Positions 15,102-23,846 of a stretch of 40,552 nucleotides of DNA are shown here, piece by piece. Below the pieces are notes generated by a model. That model made no database searches. It saw only the letters and a list, made by a program, of their open reading frames with translations, and was not told the DNA's origin. Source of the stretch: Leptotrichiaceae bacterium (lineage in GTDB: Bacteria > Fusobacteriota > Fusobacteriia > Fusobacteriales > Leptotrichiaceae). Location of the stretch: NCBI GenBank assembly GCA_018060185.1, contig JAGOWQ010000014.1, positions 1 through 40,552 of the forward strand, read 5' to 3'. A program made the translations under genes and the position numbers. Position 1 is the first letter of the stretch. Each line of letters starts with the position of its first letter.

Positions 15102-17258
15102 ATGCAACAAAGTTTAACTGAAAATTTGAATAGAATAATATCCGGTATAATTAATGTGGAAAAAAATGACATAAATAATGAAAATGCCAATATGTCTTCG
15201 GCAACGCCCGCAGGTCAAATGATGAGATTTGCTAGTGAGATTTCAAAAATGTATACTTTGGAAAATCTAATTTCCCCGAAATTTAAAGAAGCACATGAAA
15301 ATGGCGAAATTCACATTCATGATCTAGATTATTATGCTAGTAAGACAACAACTTGTTTACAACATGATTTAGGTCCTATGTTTGAAGAAGGATTTCAAAC
15401 AAAACATGGCTTTATTAGAGAAGCAAAAAGTATAACTACATATGCGACATTAGCCACAATAATATTCCAAACAAGCCAAAATGAGCAGCATGGAGGACAA
15501 TCGATACCAGCTTTTGATTTTTATATGGCTAAAGGAGTATTGAAATCATTTAGAAGGCATTTTAGATATAGAATATTAAGTTTTTTATCTTTAGATTATG
15601 TAGATGAAACGAATAAAAAGGTAAAAAAATTTATAAATGAGGTAATAACAACAATAAGGCCAGATAAAAAATCTATAGATAAACTATCAGAATATCTTAA
15701 TATAAGAAAAGAGCAGATAGAAAGACTACTTGAAATAGCTTACGATGATACTAAACTTGAGACACATCAAGCAATGGAAGGATTTTTACATAATTTAAAT
15801 ACAATGCACTCTCGTGGTGGAAATCAGGTAGTATTTTCATCTATAAATTACGGAACAGATACTTCAGAAGAAGGAAGAATGGTCATAAGAGAACTTCTTA
15901 GAGCAACAGAAGAAGGATTAGGAAAAAAGGAGACACCAATATTTCCTATTCAGATTTTCAAAGTAAAAGAAGGAGTCAATTATTCGGATGAAGATTATAC
16001 TTTTTCTATTAATAATTTTGATGAAGCTATGGAGTATGCTTTAAATGGAATTGAAAAATCTAAAGGAGAGCAAAAAATAAAATTTAATGTTCCTAACTTT
16101 GATTTATTTTTACTTTCTTGTGATGTAACAAGTAGAAGATTATTCCCAAATTATGTGTTTTTAGATACAGAATTCAATAAACATGAAAAATGGAGAGCAG
16201 ATGATCCATTAAAATATAAGTACGAAGTAGCAACAATGGGTTGTCGTACAAGAGTTTTTGAAAACCTTCATGGAGAAAAAAGTAGTCTTGGACGTGGTAA
16301 TCTCTCTTTTACAAGTATAAACTTTCCTAGAATAGCCATTCAAGTTAGAAAATCTGTAGAAGAAGAAATGAAAAATAAAAAGTTTTTAAATGAAACAGAA
16401 AAAAAAGATAAAAAAAACGAATTATTAGAAAGAAAATTCCAAAAAAAAGTGATAGAGACTACTTACTTAGTTGGAAAGCAATTAATTGAAAGATTTAACT
16501 TCCAAAAGACAGCTTTAGGAAAGCAGTTTCCTTTTATGAGATGCAATGATCTGTGGAAAGGTATGGGCAAAATAGATGGAAATGACGAAATAAAAGACGT
16601 TCTGAATACAGGGACATTAGGTATTGGGTTTGTAGGAGGCAGTAATGCGATGTACGCACTATTTAATGAAGATCATGGAAATAGTGAAGTAGCCTATAAT
16701 ACACTATATAGAACTATTAAGATGATGGAAGAAGCTGTAGAAAATTTAAAAAAAGAATATAATTTAAACTTTTCGGTATTGGCTACTCCAGCAGAGAGCT
16801 TAGCAGGAAGATTTTGCAAAATTGATAGAAAAGAATTTGGATTAATACCTAATGTAACAGATAGAGATTATTATATTAATTCTTTTCATATAGATGTAAA
16901 AGAAAAAATTGGAATATTTGATAAAATAAAAAAAGAAGCTCAATTTCATGCATTAACTAGAGGAGGGCACATAACGTATGTAGAATTAGATGGAGAAGCT
17001 AAAAAAAATGTTAGTGTCATTCTAAAAATAGTAAAAGCAATGAAAGATAATCAAATAGGATACGGTTCTATAAATCATCCTGTGGATAAATGTAAAGATT
17101 GTGGAACAGAAATGATAATAAATGATGAATGTCCTATTTGTGGTAGTCATAATATTTCTAAAATAAGAAGAATTACAGGATATTTAACTGGTGATTTAGA
17201 TAGTTGGAATAATGCTAAAAAATCTGAGGAAAAAGATAGAGTAAAACACGGTATTTAG
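15102..17258 (+). CDS. nrdD: Anaerobic ribonucleoside-triphosphate reductase (class III), no ATP-cone
   Basis: This 718-residue glycyl-radical enzyme reduces ribonucleotides to deoxyribonucleotides without oxygen. The body carries HIHDLDYYASKTTTCLQHDL near residue 70 and GCRTRVFENLHG with GRGNLSFTSINFPRIA in the middle. The C-terminus has four zinc-binding cysteines (664, 667, 677, 680), then RITGYL with the radical glycine at 693. The protein begins almost directly with the catalytic region, so the N-terminal ATP-cone that gives overall dATP inhibition in many NrdD proteins is absent. The start at 15102 follows TTTGGAGGATT. It is co-transcribed with its activase nrdG, 12 bases downstream, and the promoter carries paired NrdR-like boxes. 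Confidence 0.96.
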   Translation: MQQSLTENLNRIISGIINVEKNDINNENANMSSATPAGQMMRFASEISKMYTLENLISPKFKEAHENGEIHIHDLDYYASKTTTCLQHDLGPMFEEGFQTKHGFIREAKSITTYATLATIIFQTSQNEQHGGQSIPAFDFYMAKGVLKSFRRHFRYRILSFLSLDYVDETNKKVKKFINEVITTIRPDKKSIDKLSEYLNIRKEQIERLLEIAYDDTKLETHQAMEGFLHNLNTMHSRGGNQVVFSSINYGTDTSEEGRMVIRELLRATEEGLGKKETPIFPIQIFKVKEGVNYSDEDYTFSINNFDEAMEYALNGIEKSKGEQKIKFNVPNFDLFLLSCDVTSRRLFPNYVFLDTEFNKHEKWRADDPLKYKYEVATMGCRTRVFENLHGEKSSLGRGNLSFTSINFPRIAIQVRKSVEEEMKNKKFLNETEKKDKKNELLERKFQKKVIETTYLVGKQLIERFNFQKTALGKQFPFMRCNDLWKGMGKIDGNDEIKDVLNTGTLGIGFVGGSNAMYALFNEDHGNSEVAYNTLYRTIKMMEEAVENLKKEYNLNFSVLATPAESLAGRFCKIDRKEFGLIPNVTDRDYYINSFHIDVKEKIGIFDKIKKEAQFHALTRGGHITYVELDGEAKKNVSVILKIVKAMKDNQIGYGSINHPVDKCKDCGTEMIINDECPICGSHNISKIRRITGYLTGDLDSWNNAKKSEEKDRVKHGI

Positions 17259-17270
17259 GAGGAAAATAAA

Positions 17271-17786
17271 ATGAAAGATAAATTTACATTGAGGCTATTA
17301 AAAACTTTTAAAGAAACAATAGTTGATGGTGTGGGATTAAGATATTCCTTATATTTTTCTGGTTGTACTCATAAATGTAAAGGATGTCATAATGAATATT
17401 CTTGGAATTCTGAAAATGGAGATTTGATTACTTATGAAATGTTAGAAAATATAGCCAATGAAATAAATGAAAATACATTTCTTGATGGAATAACTGTGAG
17501 TGGAGGAGACCCTCTTTTCAATCCAAAAGATATGAAAAAAGTACTTAAATTTTTAAAGGAGAAAACAGGTAAAAATATTTGGCTTTATACTGGTTATACA
17601 TTAGAAAAAATAATGGAAGATGAGGATAAAAAGGAATGTTTGAAATATATAGATGTATTAGTTGATGGACCATTTATAAAACAACTTTTTACTCCTAACT
17701 TAGAATTTAGAGGAAGTAGTAATCAAAGAATAATAAAAAAGAAGGAATTTAAAAAAGAATATGAAAAGAATTTTTCTGTTTTTTAA
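17271..17786 (+). CDS. nrdG: Anaerobic ribonucleotide reductase activating protein (radical SAM)
   Basis: This 171-residue radical-SAM activase uses a 4Fe-4S cluster and S-adenosylmethionine to form the glycyl radical on NrdD. The cluster motif CTHKCKGC is at Cys32, Cys36 and Cys39 (CX3CX2C). The glycine-rich VSGGDPLF follows near residue 77 and binds the cofactor, and LYTGYTLE comes next. The length is usual for NrdG. It begins 12 bases after nrdD with AGGAGG upstream, so the pair forms one operon. A long inverted repeat follows the stop. Confidence 0.96.
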   Translation: MKDKFTLRLLKTFKETIVDGVGLRYSLYFSGCTHKCKGCHNEYSWNSENGDLITYEMLENIANEINENTFLDGITVSGGDPLFNPKDMKKVLKFLKEKTGKNIWLYTGYTLEKIMEDEDKKECLKYIDVLVDGPFIKQLFTPNLEFRGSSNQRIIKKKEFKKEYEKNFSVF

Positions 17787-17820
17787 TTTTTTAGATATAT
17801 AGTATACTAATAAACTTTCT

Positions 17821-17921
17821 AATAGGGACTGAATTAAAAATAAAAAAATAAATTTAAAGTGGATTCATAAAATTATTTTTGTACATTTTATAGATTTTTT
17901 ATTTTTAATTCAGTCCTTATT
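17821..17921. repeat. Long inverted repeat (27-bp arms, 47-base loop) after nrdG
   Basis: GGACTGAATTAAAAATAAAA and two further A bases (17826-17847) are perfectly complementary to 17895-17916. One G-T pair and four more pairs extend the stem to 17821-17825 and 17917-17921. The arms end in T/A runs rather than a typical terminator tail, and TAATAG occurs at 17820-17825 and 17922-17927. It could be a large terminator hairpin for nrdDG or a small inverted-repeat mobile relic (MITE-like). No transposase is present. Confidence 0.75.
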
Positions 17922-17975
17922 TAATAGTAAATGTTGTGCATTGTAAAGAGATAAAAATGGTAAAAACATGAAAAA

Positions 17976-18096
17976 CGTGGAAAATGTGAAATAGTATATG
18001 TAAAGTGTAAATATTTATAGTTTTGTGGATAAATTGTGGAAAACTACTGTTATTAATATTTGGAAAATGTTGAAAACTATGTGGGAAAGTGGAAAA
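17976..18096 (+). promoter_or_regulatory. Cluster of DnaA-box-like 9-mers
   Basis: TGTGGATAA at 18024-18032 is a perfect DnaA box (reverse complement of TTATCCACA). TGTGGAAAA follows 11 bases later at 18035. Further near-matches in the same orientation start at 17976 (CGTGGAAAA), 17985, 18059, 18068, 18080 (TGTGGGAAA) and 18088 (AGTGGAAAA). Eight such sites in 120 AT-rich bases look like an origin or a DnaA-binding regulatory locus. Genes on both sides run in the same direction, so a bidirectional origin is not supported by gene orientation. Confidence 0.45.
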
Positions 18097-18193
18097 AGAC
18101 AATAAACTTCATAATAAAAAATATTTCTAAAAAAAACTCTAAGTATGAAATTTATATTTGTTTAATTTTTATTTGAGAGGATTAATAAAAAGA

Positions 18194-18937
18194 ATGATTA
18201 AGAAAAATATTAAAAAATTATATGAAATAGAGTATGACGAGATTGTGATTTTTAAAAAAAGAATTACACGATTTACAGTAGAATTTAAGTTTAAAAATAG
18301 TAGTCAAACAAAGAATCATGTAAATGGAAATTTTGCACACTTACATGATTCTGGAAGATTGGAAGAGCTTCTAATAGAAGGACATGAATTATTGATAAAA
18401 TATATAGATAAAAAAGAGAGGAAGACAAATTGGGATATTGTAGCTGTTAAGATTGATAAAGAAGTAATTCTTATAAATTCTGCTTATCATAGATATATAG
18501 CTGAACAAATTTTAAAAGATGAAAATTTGTCTCCTTTTGGTGAAATAATAACATTTAAACCTGAAATAAAATATAAAAATAGTAGAATAGATTTTTATAT
18601 TGAAACAAAAACAGAAAAAATATATATTGAAACAAAAGGTTGTACACTAGTTGAAGAAGGAGTTGCTAAATTTCCTGGAGCACCATCATCAAGAGCTGTA
18701 AAACATTTGAATGAATTGATGGAATTGAAAGATAAAGGATTTAGGACGGCAGTTTTAATATTAATATTTAGAAAATCAGAATATTTTAAACCAGAGTATA
18801 ATATAGACCCTTTATTTTCAAGAAAATTTTATGAAGTGATGGAAAAAGGAGTGGAAATATACCCTATGCTATTAGGTTATGAAAATAAAAATATTATATT
18901 TAGAAAAGAGATTAAAATATTAGAAAAAAACTTTTAA
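18194..18937 (+). CDS. sfsA: SfsA family DNA/RNA nuclease
   Basis: A 247-residue protein of the SfsA family. It has an N-terminal OB-like half (RFTVEFKFKN, then NFAHLHDSGRLEELL) and a C-terminal PD-(D/E)xK-type half. In the latter, SRIDFYIE supplies Asp, IYIETKGCTLVEEG supplies Glu-x-Lys, and FPGAPSSRAVKHL is the family signature. SfsA was named for a sugar-fermentation phenotype and is now described as a nucleic-acid-binding nuclease. A TTG at 18158 would add 12 residues but has no Shine-Dalgarno. ATG 18194 has GAGAGGA 12 bases upstream, slightly long but better. No neighbour points to a pathway. Confidence 0.9.
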   Translation: MIKKNIKKLYEIEYDEIVIFKKRITRFTVEFKFKNSSQTKNHVNGNFAHLHDSGRLEELLIEGHELLIKYIDKKERKTNWDIVAVKIDKEVILINSAYHRYIAEQILKDENLSPFGEIITFKPEIKYKNSRIDFYIETKTEKIYIETKGCTLVEEGVAKFPGAPSSRAVKHLNELMELKDKGFRTAVLILIFRKSEYFKPEYNIDPLFSRKFYEVMEKGVEIYPMLLGYENKNIIFRKEIKILEKNF

Positions 18938-19017
18938 AGTTATATTAGAAACGGTTCAATAACAATAAATAAGTTCGAAATAAAGACTTTTATAAGATTT
19001 AAAAGAGTTTTTTAAGA

Positions 19018-19046
19018 TTGAAAAGTGTATGTAATTATGTTATAAT
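19018..19046 (+). promoter_or_regulatory. Sigma-70-type promoter of yajC
   Basis: TTGAAA (19018-19023) and a perfect TATAAT (19041-19046) have a 17-base spacer. The start would lie near 19053, about 28 bases before the yajC ATG and its AAGGAG. Confidence 0.85.
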
Positions 19047-19080
19047 ACAAAATAAAAAATATAGATTTTAAGGAGAAAAG

Positions 19081-19341
19081 ATGAATCAGACAACGCAATT
19101 AATTTTATTTACTGTTATGATAATGGTAGTGTCATTTTTACCAACATATTTATCTAATAAAAAAAGAAGAAAAGAAAAACAAAATATGATGGATAATTTA
19201 AAAGTTGGAGACAAAGTAGTAACAATAGGAGGGATAAAAGGTGAAGTAGCGGTAATTTTAACAGATTCAGTTGAATTGAAAATAGATAAAAATGCCAGAA
19301 TTACCATAATAAAAAGCGCTATTTCAAGCGTTTCAAAGTAG
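19081..19341 (+). CDS. yajC: Preprotein translocase accessory subunit YajC
   Basis: An 86-residue protein with one N-terminal membrane segment (about residues 4-22), the basic SNKKRRKEKQNMMDNLKVGD stretch and the family core DKVVTIGGIKGEV. YajC associates with SecDF at the SecYEG translocon. secD and secF are not next to it here, unlike in many bacteria. It has its own promoter and an AAGGAG six bases upstream. The next gene encodes an exported amidase. Confidence 0.93.
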   Translation: MNQTTQLILFTVMIMVVSFLPTYLSNKKRRKEKQNMMDNLKVGDKVVTIGGIKGEVAVILTDSVELKIDKNARITIIKSAISSVSK

Positions 19342-19413
19342 AAATTTATTTTTTAAAGTAAAAATCGTGTGTTTTAAAAAATAAAACGTAAACGCAAAAA
19401 AATAGGAGGAACA

Positions 19414-20451
19414 ATGAAAAAAATACTACTACTACTGTTGATACTAATGAGTACAGTTGTATTTTCAGAAACATTAGAAAACGTGACATATAGAAATGGA
19501 GTTTATACAGCAATATTTAGGGAGAATAGGAGAATAAATACGAACGCTACATTTGATAAAGGACAATCTATATTAGCATTAGATTTTCAAAATTTAAAAA
19601 TCAAAAATAACATACCAAAATCACTAAATGTAAGAGATCAATTTGTTGAAAGAGTTAATATAACAGAAGTAGCCGGTATTACGTCTATTTCATTTTATTT
19701 GAAAGATGGAGTAGATTATAAAATATTAAGTCAAAATAAACAAATTCAAGTTCAATTTAGCAAAAAAAATGTAGCATCAGTTGTTTCTAATGCTTCAGTA
19801 AGAAAAACAAGATACACAATTGTTGTTGATGCAGGACATGGTGGACATGATTCGGGAGCAGTGGGAAATGGTTATAGAGAAAAAGATATAGCTTTAAGTG
19901 TAGCAAAAAAATTAGCTGATAATTTAAGAAAAGATTATAATGTAGTAATGACAAGGACAACAGATGTGTTCGTTCCATTACAAGAAAGAGCATCTATTGG
20001 AAATAGAGCAAAAGCAGATTTGTTTGTGAGTATTCATTTAAATTCATCAAATAGTAGTTCAGGAAATGGAGCAGAAGTGTTCTATTATTCTAAAAAAGAA
20101 TCGGCTTATGCAGCAGAGATAGCAAAATTTGAAAATAGTTTTGATAGTGGTAATGTAGATATACCATTTTCAGAATTCATAATAAATGATATATTTTATA
20201 GAATAAATCAGCAAAAAAGTGCAGCAGTATCATCAGATGTACTAAATAGTTTAGTGAATAACTTTAGTTTGAGAAGAAGAGGGGTATTTGGGGCCAATTT
20301 TGCTGTTTTAAGAGGTAGTAATTCACCATCTATATTAGTAGAATTAGGATTTATGTCTAATTATGGAGATGTTTCACAGTTTATAACAAACTCAGGACAA
20401 GAAAGAGCAGCAAGTGGAATATCAAGTGCAATAAGAAAACATTTCGATTAA
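19414..20451 (+). CDS. N-acetylmuramoyl-L-alanine amidase (AMIN + Amidase_3)
   Basis: A 345-residue exported wall hydrolase. A signal peptide (residues 1 to about 18, ending VVFS) is followed by an AMIN-like strand-rich domain to about residue 120. This is the module that in AmiC directs amidases to the septum. The Amidase_3 zinc domain starts TIVVDAGHGGHDSGA, continues with GYREKDIAL (zinc Glu), FVSIHLNSS (zinc His) and ends in ILVELGFMSN with the catalytic Glu. It cleaves the bond between MurNAc and the stem peptide to split daughter cells. AGGAGG precedes ATG 19414. A GerMN-like gene follows 15 bases later, a common pairing. Confidence 0.93.
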   Translation: MKKILLLLLILMSTVVFSETLENVTYRNGVYTAIFRENRRINTNATFDKGQSILALDFQNLKIKNNIPKSLNVRDQFVERVNITEVAGITSISFYLKDGVDYKILSQNKQIQVQFSKKNVASVVSNASVRKTRYTIVVDAGHGGHDSGAVGNGYREKDIALSVAKKLADNLRKDYNVVMTRTTDVFVPLQERASIGNRAKADLFVSIHLNSSNSSSGNGAEVFYYSKKESAYAAEIAKFENSFDSGNVDIPFSEFIINDIFYRINQQKSAAVSSDVLNSLVNNFSLRRRGVFGANFAVLRGSNSPSILVELGFMSNYGDVSQFITNSGQERAASGISSAIRKHFD

Positions 20452-20466
20452 AAGGAGTCAAGGTTT

Positions 20467-21033
20467 ATGGAAAACAATAGTATAAATGAAAAAACTAAAA
20501 ATCTGAAAAATGACAAAAAAGTTTCAAAAAGTATGAATTTTTTAAAAAAAAATAAAGCATTATTCGGATTAGTTACGATTACTTTAGCTGTCATACTGAT
20601 TAATCAGTATGACAGGAAAAACAATCAGACTATAAATACTGTTGTAGATCTTAATTTAGCCACAACACTTGAAGGAAATAAAGAATCTGAACAAAAAGTT
20701 TCAATATATATTTATAATCCTATAACCAAAGCTATAGAAGAAAAAGAGGTTAACCTAGACTATCAAGTTAATATAATAGAAGGAGACTTTGTGACTCAAA
20801 TTATACAAAATTCAGATTTTAGCAATAAAAATTTAAAATTTCAAAGTGCCTATTCTTTAGATGAAGATGGGAAAAAAGTATTGAAAGTTATATTAAATTC
20901 AGAATTTATGGGAATAAAAGGAAATCAAGAATTGTATAATGGTTTTTCTAAAGCTGTTTCAGAAACTTTGAAGCGTCAAGATTCAACTATACAAGATGTA
21001 GAAATTCAAATTGATGGGGATAAATTATATTAG
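20467..21033 (+). CDS. Membrane-anchored GerMN-like domain protein
   Basis: A 188-residue protein with a charged cytoplasmic start, one membrane segment at about residues 31-46 (ALFGLVTITLAVILIN) and an extracytoplasmic domain of about 120 residues. The domain runs from SIYIYNPITKAIEEKEVNL to the final EIQIDGDKLY. The pattern of a strand, a paired helix (FVTQIIQNSD) and GNQELYNGFSKAVSETL suggests a GerMN domain, which often accompanies Amidase_3 enzymes. The assignment is moderate because the motif is loose. It lies 15 bases after the amidase with AAAGGAG upstream and so probably acts on or near peptidoglycan. A perfect 28-bp palindrome lies within its membrane-segment codons. Confidence 0.65.
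   Translation: MENNSINEKTKNLKNDKKVSKSMNFLKKNKALFGLVTITLAVILINQYDRKNNQTINTVVDLNLATTLEGNKESEQKVSIYIYNPITKAIEEKEVNLDYQVNIIEGDFVTQIIQNSDFSNKNLKFQSAYSLDEDGKKVLKVILNSEFMGIKGNQELYNGFSKAVSETLKRQDSTIQDVEIQIDGDKLY
20588..20615. repeat. Perfect 28-bp palindrome inside the GerMN-like gene
   Basis: CTGTCATACTGATT (20588-20601) is directly followed by its exact reverse complement (20602-20615). There is no spacer and no mismatch. The flanking bases (G and G) do not pair, so the symmetry is exactly 28 bases. It encodes the end of the membrane segment and the first periplasmic residues. Confidence 0.95.
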
Positions 21034-21070
21034 AAAATAAATTATAAAATTTTTGATTTGGAGAGATTTT

Positions 21071-21646
21071 ATGGGAATAAATATTGAAAAAATAGAGGCA
21101 AATGTAAAAAAATATCTTGATGAAAAAAGATACGAGCATGTAAAAAGAGTAGTAAAGTGTGCAGAAGAATTGGCACAAATATATAGTGTTGACATAGAGA
21201 AAACAAAAGCTTCGGCATTGTTGCATGATGTTGCAAAGTTTTTTGAATTATCTACAATGCAAGAATTAATAAAAGGAAAATATCCTGAAGTAAAAGATGA
21301 AAATTCTACAGCAATTTTACATGGTTTTGCAGGAGCAGAATTTATAAGAAAAAACTATGAATTATTTGAAATAGATGATGAAGAAATATTAGATGGAGTA
21401 AAGTACCATACTATAGGTTCGAAAAATATGAGTAAATTAGCAAAAATAGTTTATCTTGCTGATGCCATAGAAGAAGGAAGAACTTGGGGTGGTGTAGAAA
21501 TGGCGAGAGAACTTTCTAAGATAGATTTAGACGGGGCGTTGAAGTATGAAATAGATACAAAATTGATATATTTAATATCAAAAGATACTATTATACATCC
21601 TAATATCATTTTATTCAGAAATGCTTTAATTTCAGAAAGAAAATAG
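21071..21646 (+). CDS. yqeK: HD-domain hydrolase YqeK (symmetrical Ap4A hydrolase)
   Basis: A 191-residue HD-superfamily phosphohydrolase. Metal ligands are in RYEHVKRVVKCAEELA (His), ASALLHDVAKF (His-Asp), AILHGFAGAEF and DGVKYHTIG, with the final Asp in VYLADAIEEGR. This is the pattern of YqeK, which splits diadenosine tetraphosphate into two ADP. An in-frame start at 21053 lacks a ribosome site, while ATG 21071 follows GGAGAG by five bases. It lies between the GerMN-like gene and rnr in one + strand run. In many bacteria yqeK follows nadD, which is not present here. Confidence 0.88.
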   Translation: MGINIEKIEANVKKYLDEKRYEHVKRVVKCAEELAQIYSVDIEKTKASALLHDVAKFFELSTMQELIKGKYPEVKDENSTAILHGFAGAEFIRKNYELFEIDDEEILDGVKYHTIGSKNMSKLAKIVYLADAIEEGRTWGGVEMARELSKIDLDGALKYEIDTKLIYLISKDTIIHPNIILFRNALISERK

Positions 21647-21668
21647 AAAAAATTTTGTGAGGTAATAA

Positions 21669-23798
21669 ATGAGAAATAAAATGGATGATTTAAGTTATTT
21701 AAAACAAATACTTTCTGAACATGAATTTAATTTTCAAGAAATAATGCAACTTCTTGAATGGAGTCGGAAAAAAAAGAAATTATACAAGCAAATAGTTGTT
21801 TCTTGGGAAGAATTAGGAGAAATTTATTTGAAAAAAAATGGTAAGTATACTCTGCCAGAAAAAGTAGGATTTATAAGGGGAGAAATTTCAATATTAACTG
21901 GAAATTTTGGATTTTTAGACGTGGTCGGGGAAGATAGTGTTTTTATTCCCGGACCTTATTTAAATACGGCAATGGATGGAGATACAGTATTAGTTAGAGT
22001 GCTAAAGGAAAATACTTCAAAATTAGGGAAAAAAAGAGAAGGAGAAGTGTATAAAGTAATAAAAAGAGCTAAAGAAGTAGTTGTTGGAATTTTTGAAAAT
22101 AATTTAAGTTTTGGATTTGTTACTTTGAGAAATTCTTCTAAAGATATATATATATCCAAAAAGGGAATAAAGGGAGCGAAAACTGGAAATTTAGTTGCGG
22201 TTAAAATCAATTTTTGGGGTGACGAAAAAAGAAAACCAGAAGGAGAAATTATAAGTGTTTTAGGAGATCCTCAAGACACAGAGGCTTTGATTTCTTCACT
22301 TTTAATAAATCATGGAATAGAAGAAAAATTTTCTAATGAGGTATTAAAAGAAGTTGATAAAATTGACGAAAATATTCAAAAAGAAATTTACAATAGAAAA
22401 GATTTGAGACATCTAGATATAATAACAATAGATGGAGAAGATGCGAAAGATTTAGATGATGCTGTATATGTTGAAAAAACAGATATAGGATATAAATTAT
22501 ATGTAAGTATAGCAGATGTATCATACTATGTAGAAGAAGACACAGCACTTGATAATGAAGCATTTAAAAGAGGTAATTCTATATATTTAGTAGATAGAGT
22601 AATTCCTATGCTTCCAAGAAAATTATCAAATAATTTATGTTCCCTAAACCCAAATGAAGATAAATTAACATTTACAGTAGAAATAGACTTTGATTCTAAA
22701 GGAAAAGTGATAAAAAATGATTTTTATAAATCTATAATAAAATCAAAATATAGAATGACCTATACTAATGTAAATAAAATACTTGAAGAAGATGAAAATC
22801 TTATAAAAGAATATAAATCTATAGTTTCTATGTTAAAAAATATGCTAGAGTTATCTCATATTATAAGAGGTGTTAAAAAACGTCGTGGTAGTATAGACTT
22901 TGAATTGCCTGAAATAAAAGTAATTTTAGATGAAGATAAACTTGTAAAAGATATAGAATTACGTTCTCGAGGGGAAGCAGAAAGACTTATAGAAGATTTT
23001 ATGGTTTCAGCAAATGAAGTGGTAGCAGAAAAACTTCATTGGGAAGAAATACCTTCTATATATAGAGTTCATGAAGATCCAGACAAGGCTAAAATACAGG
23101 CTTTAAATGAAACTTTAGTCAAATTTGGTTATTCTTTAAAAAATATTGAGGAAATGCATCCTGGAAAATTTCAAACTATTATTGATAAGACAACAGGACT
23201 TCCAGAAGGTTATTTGATTCATAAATTAATATTAAGATCAATGCAAAGAGCAAGATATTTCAACAAAAATCTTGGGCATTTTGGTCTTTCTTCAAAATTT
23301 TATTTACATTTTACGTCTCCTATAAGAAGATATTCTGATTTAATTGTGCATAGAATGCTTGGAAAATCAATAGAAAAATTTATGTCTAGTAAAGAAAAGG
23401 AAAAGTATGGAGCAAATCTTGAGGTTATATCTAGTGCTATATCAAGAACAGAAAGAGTTGCTGATAAATTAGAAGAAGAAAGTGTAAAAATAAAATTAAT
23501 TGAATATATGCAAGATAAAATAGGTAATGTTTTTATTGCAAGGCTTAGCGGAATGAATAAAAATAAAATATTTATGGAATTAGAGAGCCATATAGAAGTA
23601 GTATATAATGTAGTTACAAGTAGAGATGATTTTATATACGATGAAGAAAATTTTAAAATAATAAATAAAAGAAACAATTTATCGTATACAATGGGAAGTA
23701 CTATGAAGGTAATCGTTACAGGAGCTTCATATTCAAAAATGGAAATAGAAGTAATTCCATATATAGAAGAAATAATAAATGAAAAAGAAATTATATAG
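21669..23798 (+). CDS. rnr: Ribonuclease R
   Basis: This 709-residue 3'-to-5' exoribonuclease degrades structured RNA. It has N-terminal cold-shock-type segments (TGNFGFLDVVGEDSVFIP and a second at FGFVTLRNSSKDIYI), then the RNB catalytic domain with DGEDAKDLDDAVYVE near residue 255, whose aspartates bind metal. Family blocks SRGEAERLIEDFMVSANE and HFTSPIRRYSDLIVHR follow, then a C-terminal S1-like domain. It lies directly upstream of smpB and ssrA. RNase R acts with tmRNA in degrading non-stop messages, so this is a functional cluster. GTGAGGT precedes ATG 21669. Confidence 0.95.
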   Translation: MRNKMDDLSYLKQILSEHEFNFQEIMQLLEWSRKKKKLYKQIVVSWEELGEIYLKKNGKYTLPEKVGFIRGEISILTGNFGFLDVVGEDSVFIPGPYLNTAMDGDTVLVRVLKENTSKLGKKREGEVYKVIKRAKEVVVGIFENNLSFGFVTLRNSSKDIYISKKGIKGAKTGNLVAVKINFWGDEKRKPEGEIISVLGDPQDTEALISSLLINHGIEEKFSNEVLKEVDKIDENIQKEIYNRKDLRHLDIITIDGEDAKDLDDAVYVEKTDIGYKLYVSIADVSYYVEEDTALDNEAFKRGNSIYLVDRVIPMLPRKLSNNLCSLNPNEDKLTFTVEIDFDSKGKVIKNDFYKSIIKSKYRMTYTNVNKILEEDENLIKEYKSIVSMLKNMLELSHIIRGVKKRRGSIDFELPEIKVILDEDKLVKDIELRSRGEAERLIEDFMVSANEVVAEKLHWEEIPSIYRVHEDPDKAKIQALNETLVKFGYSLKNIEEMHPGKFQTIIDKTTGLPEGYLIHKLILRSMQRARYFNKNLGHFGLSSKFYLHFTSPIRRYSDLIVHRMLGKSIEKFMSSKEKEKYGANLEVISSAISRTERVADKLEEESVKIKLIEYMQDKIGNVFIARLSGMNKNKIFMELESHIEVVYNVVTSRDDFIYDEENFKIINKRNNLSYTMGSTMKVIVTGASYSKMEIEVIPYIEEIINEKEII

Positions 23799-23846
23799 TA
23801 AATTTAAATAATAGACGGAATAGTAATAAAATAAGGAGAGGGAAAT

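Noticed and set aside
17787..18193. Chromosomal replication origin
   Set aside because: The DnaA-like boxes are real, but genes on both sides point the same way and dnaA is absent, so I report a DnaA-box cluster instead of an origin.
18987..19011. Terminator after sfsA (CTTTTA/TTAAAAG with T-run)
   Set aside because: A stem of only six A/T-rich pairs with a long loop is too weak in this AT-rich sequence.
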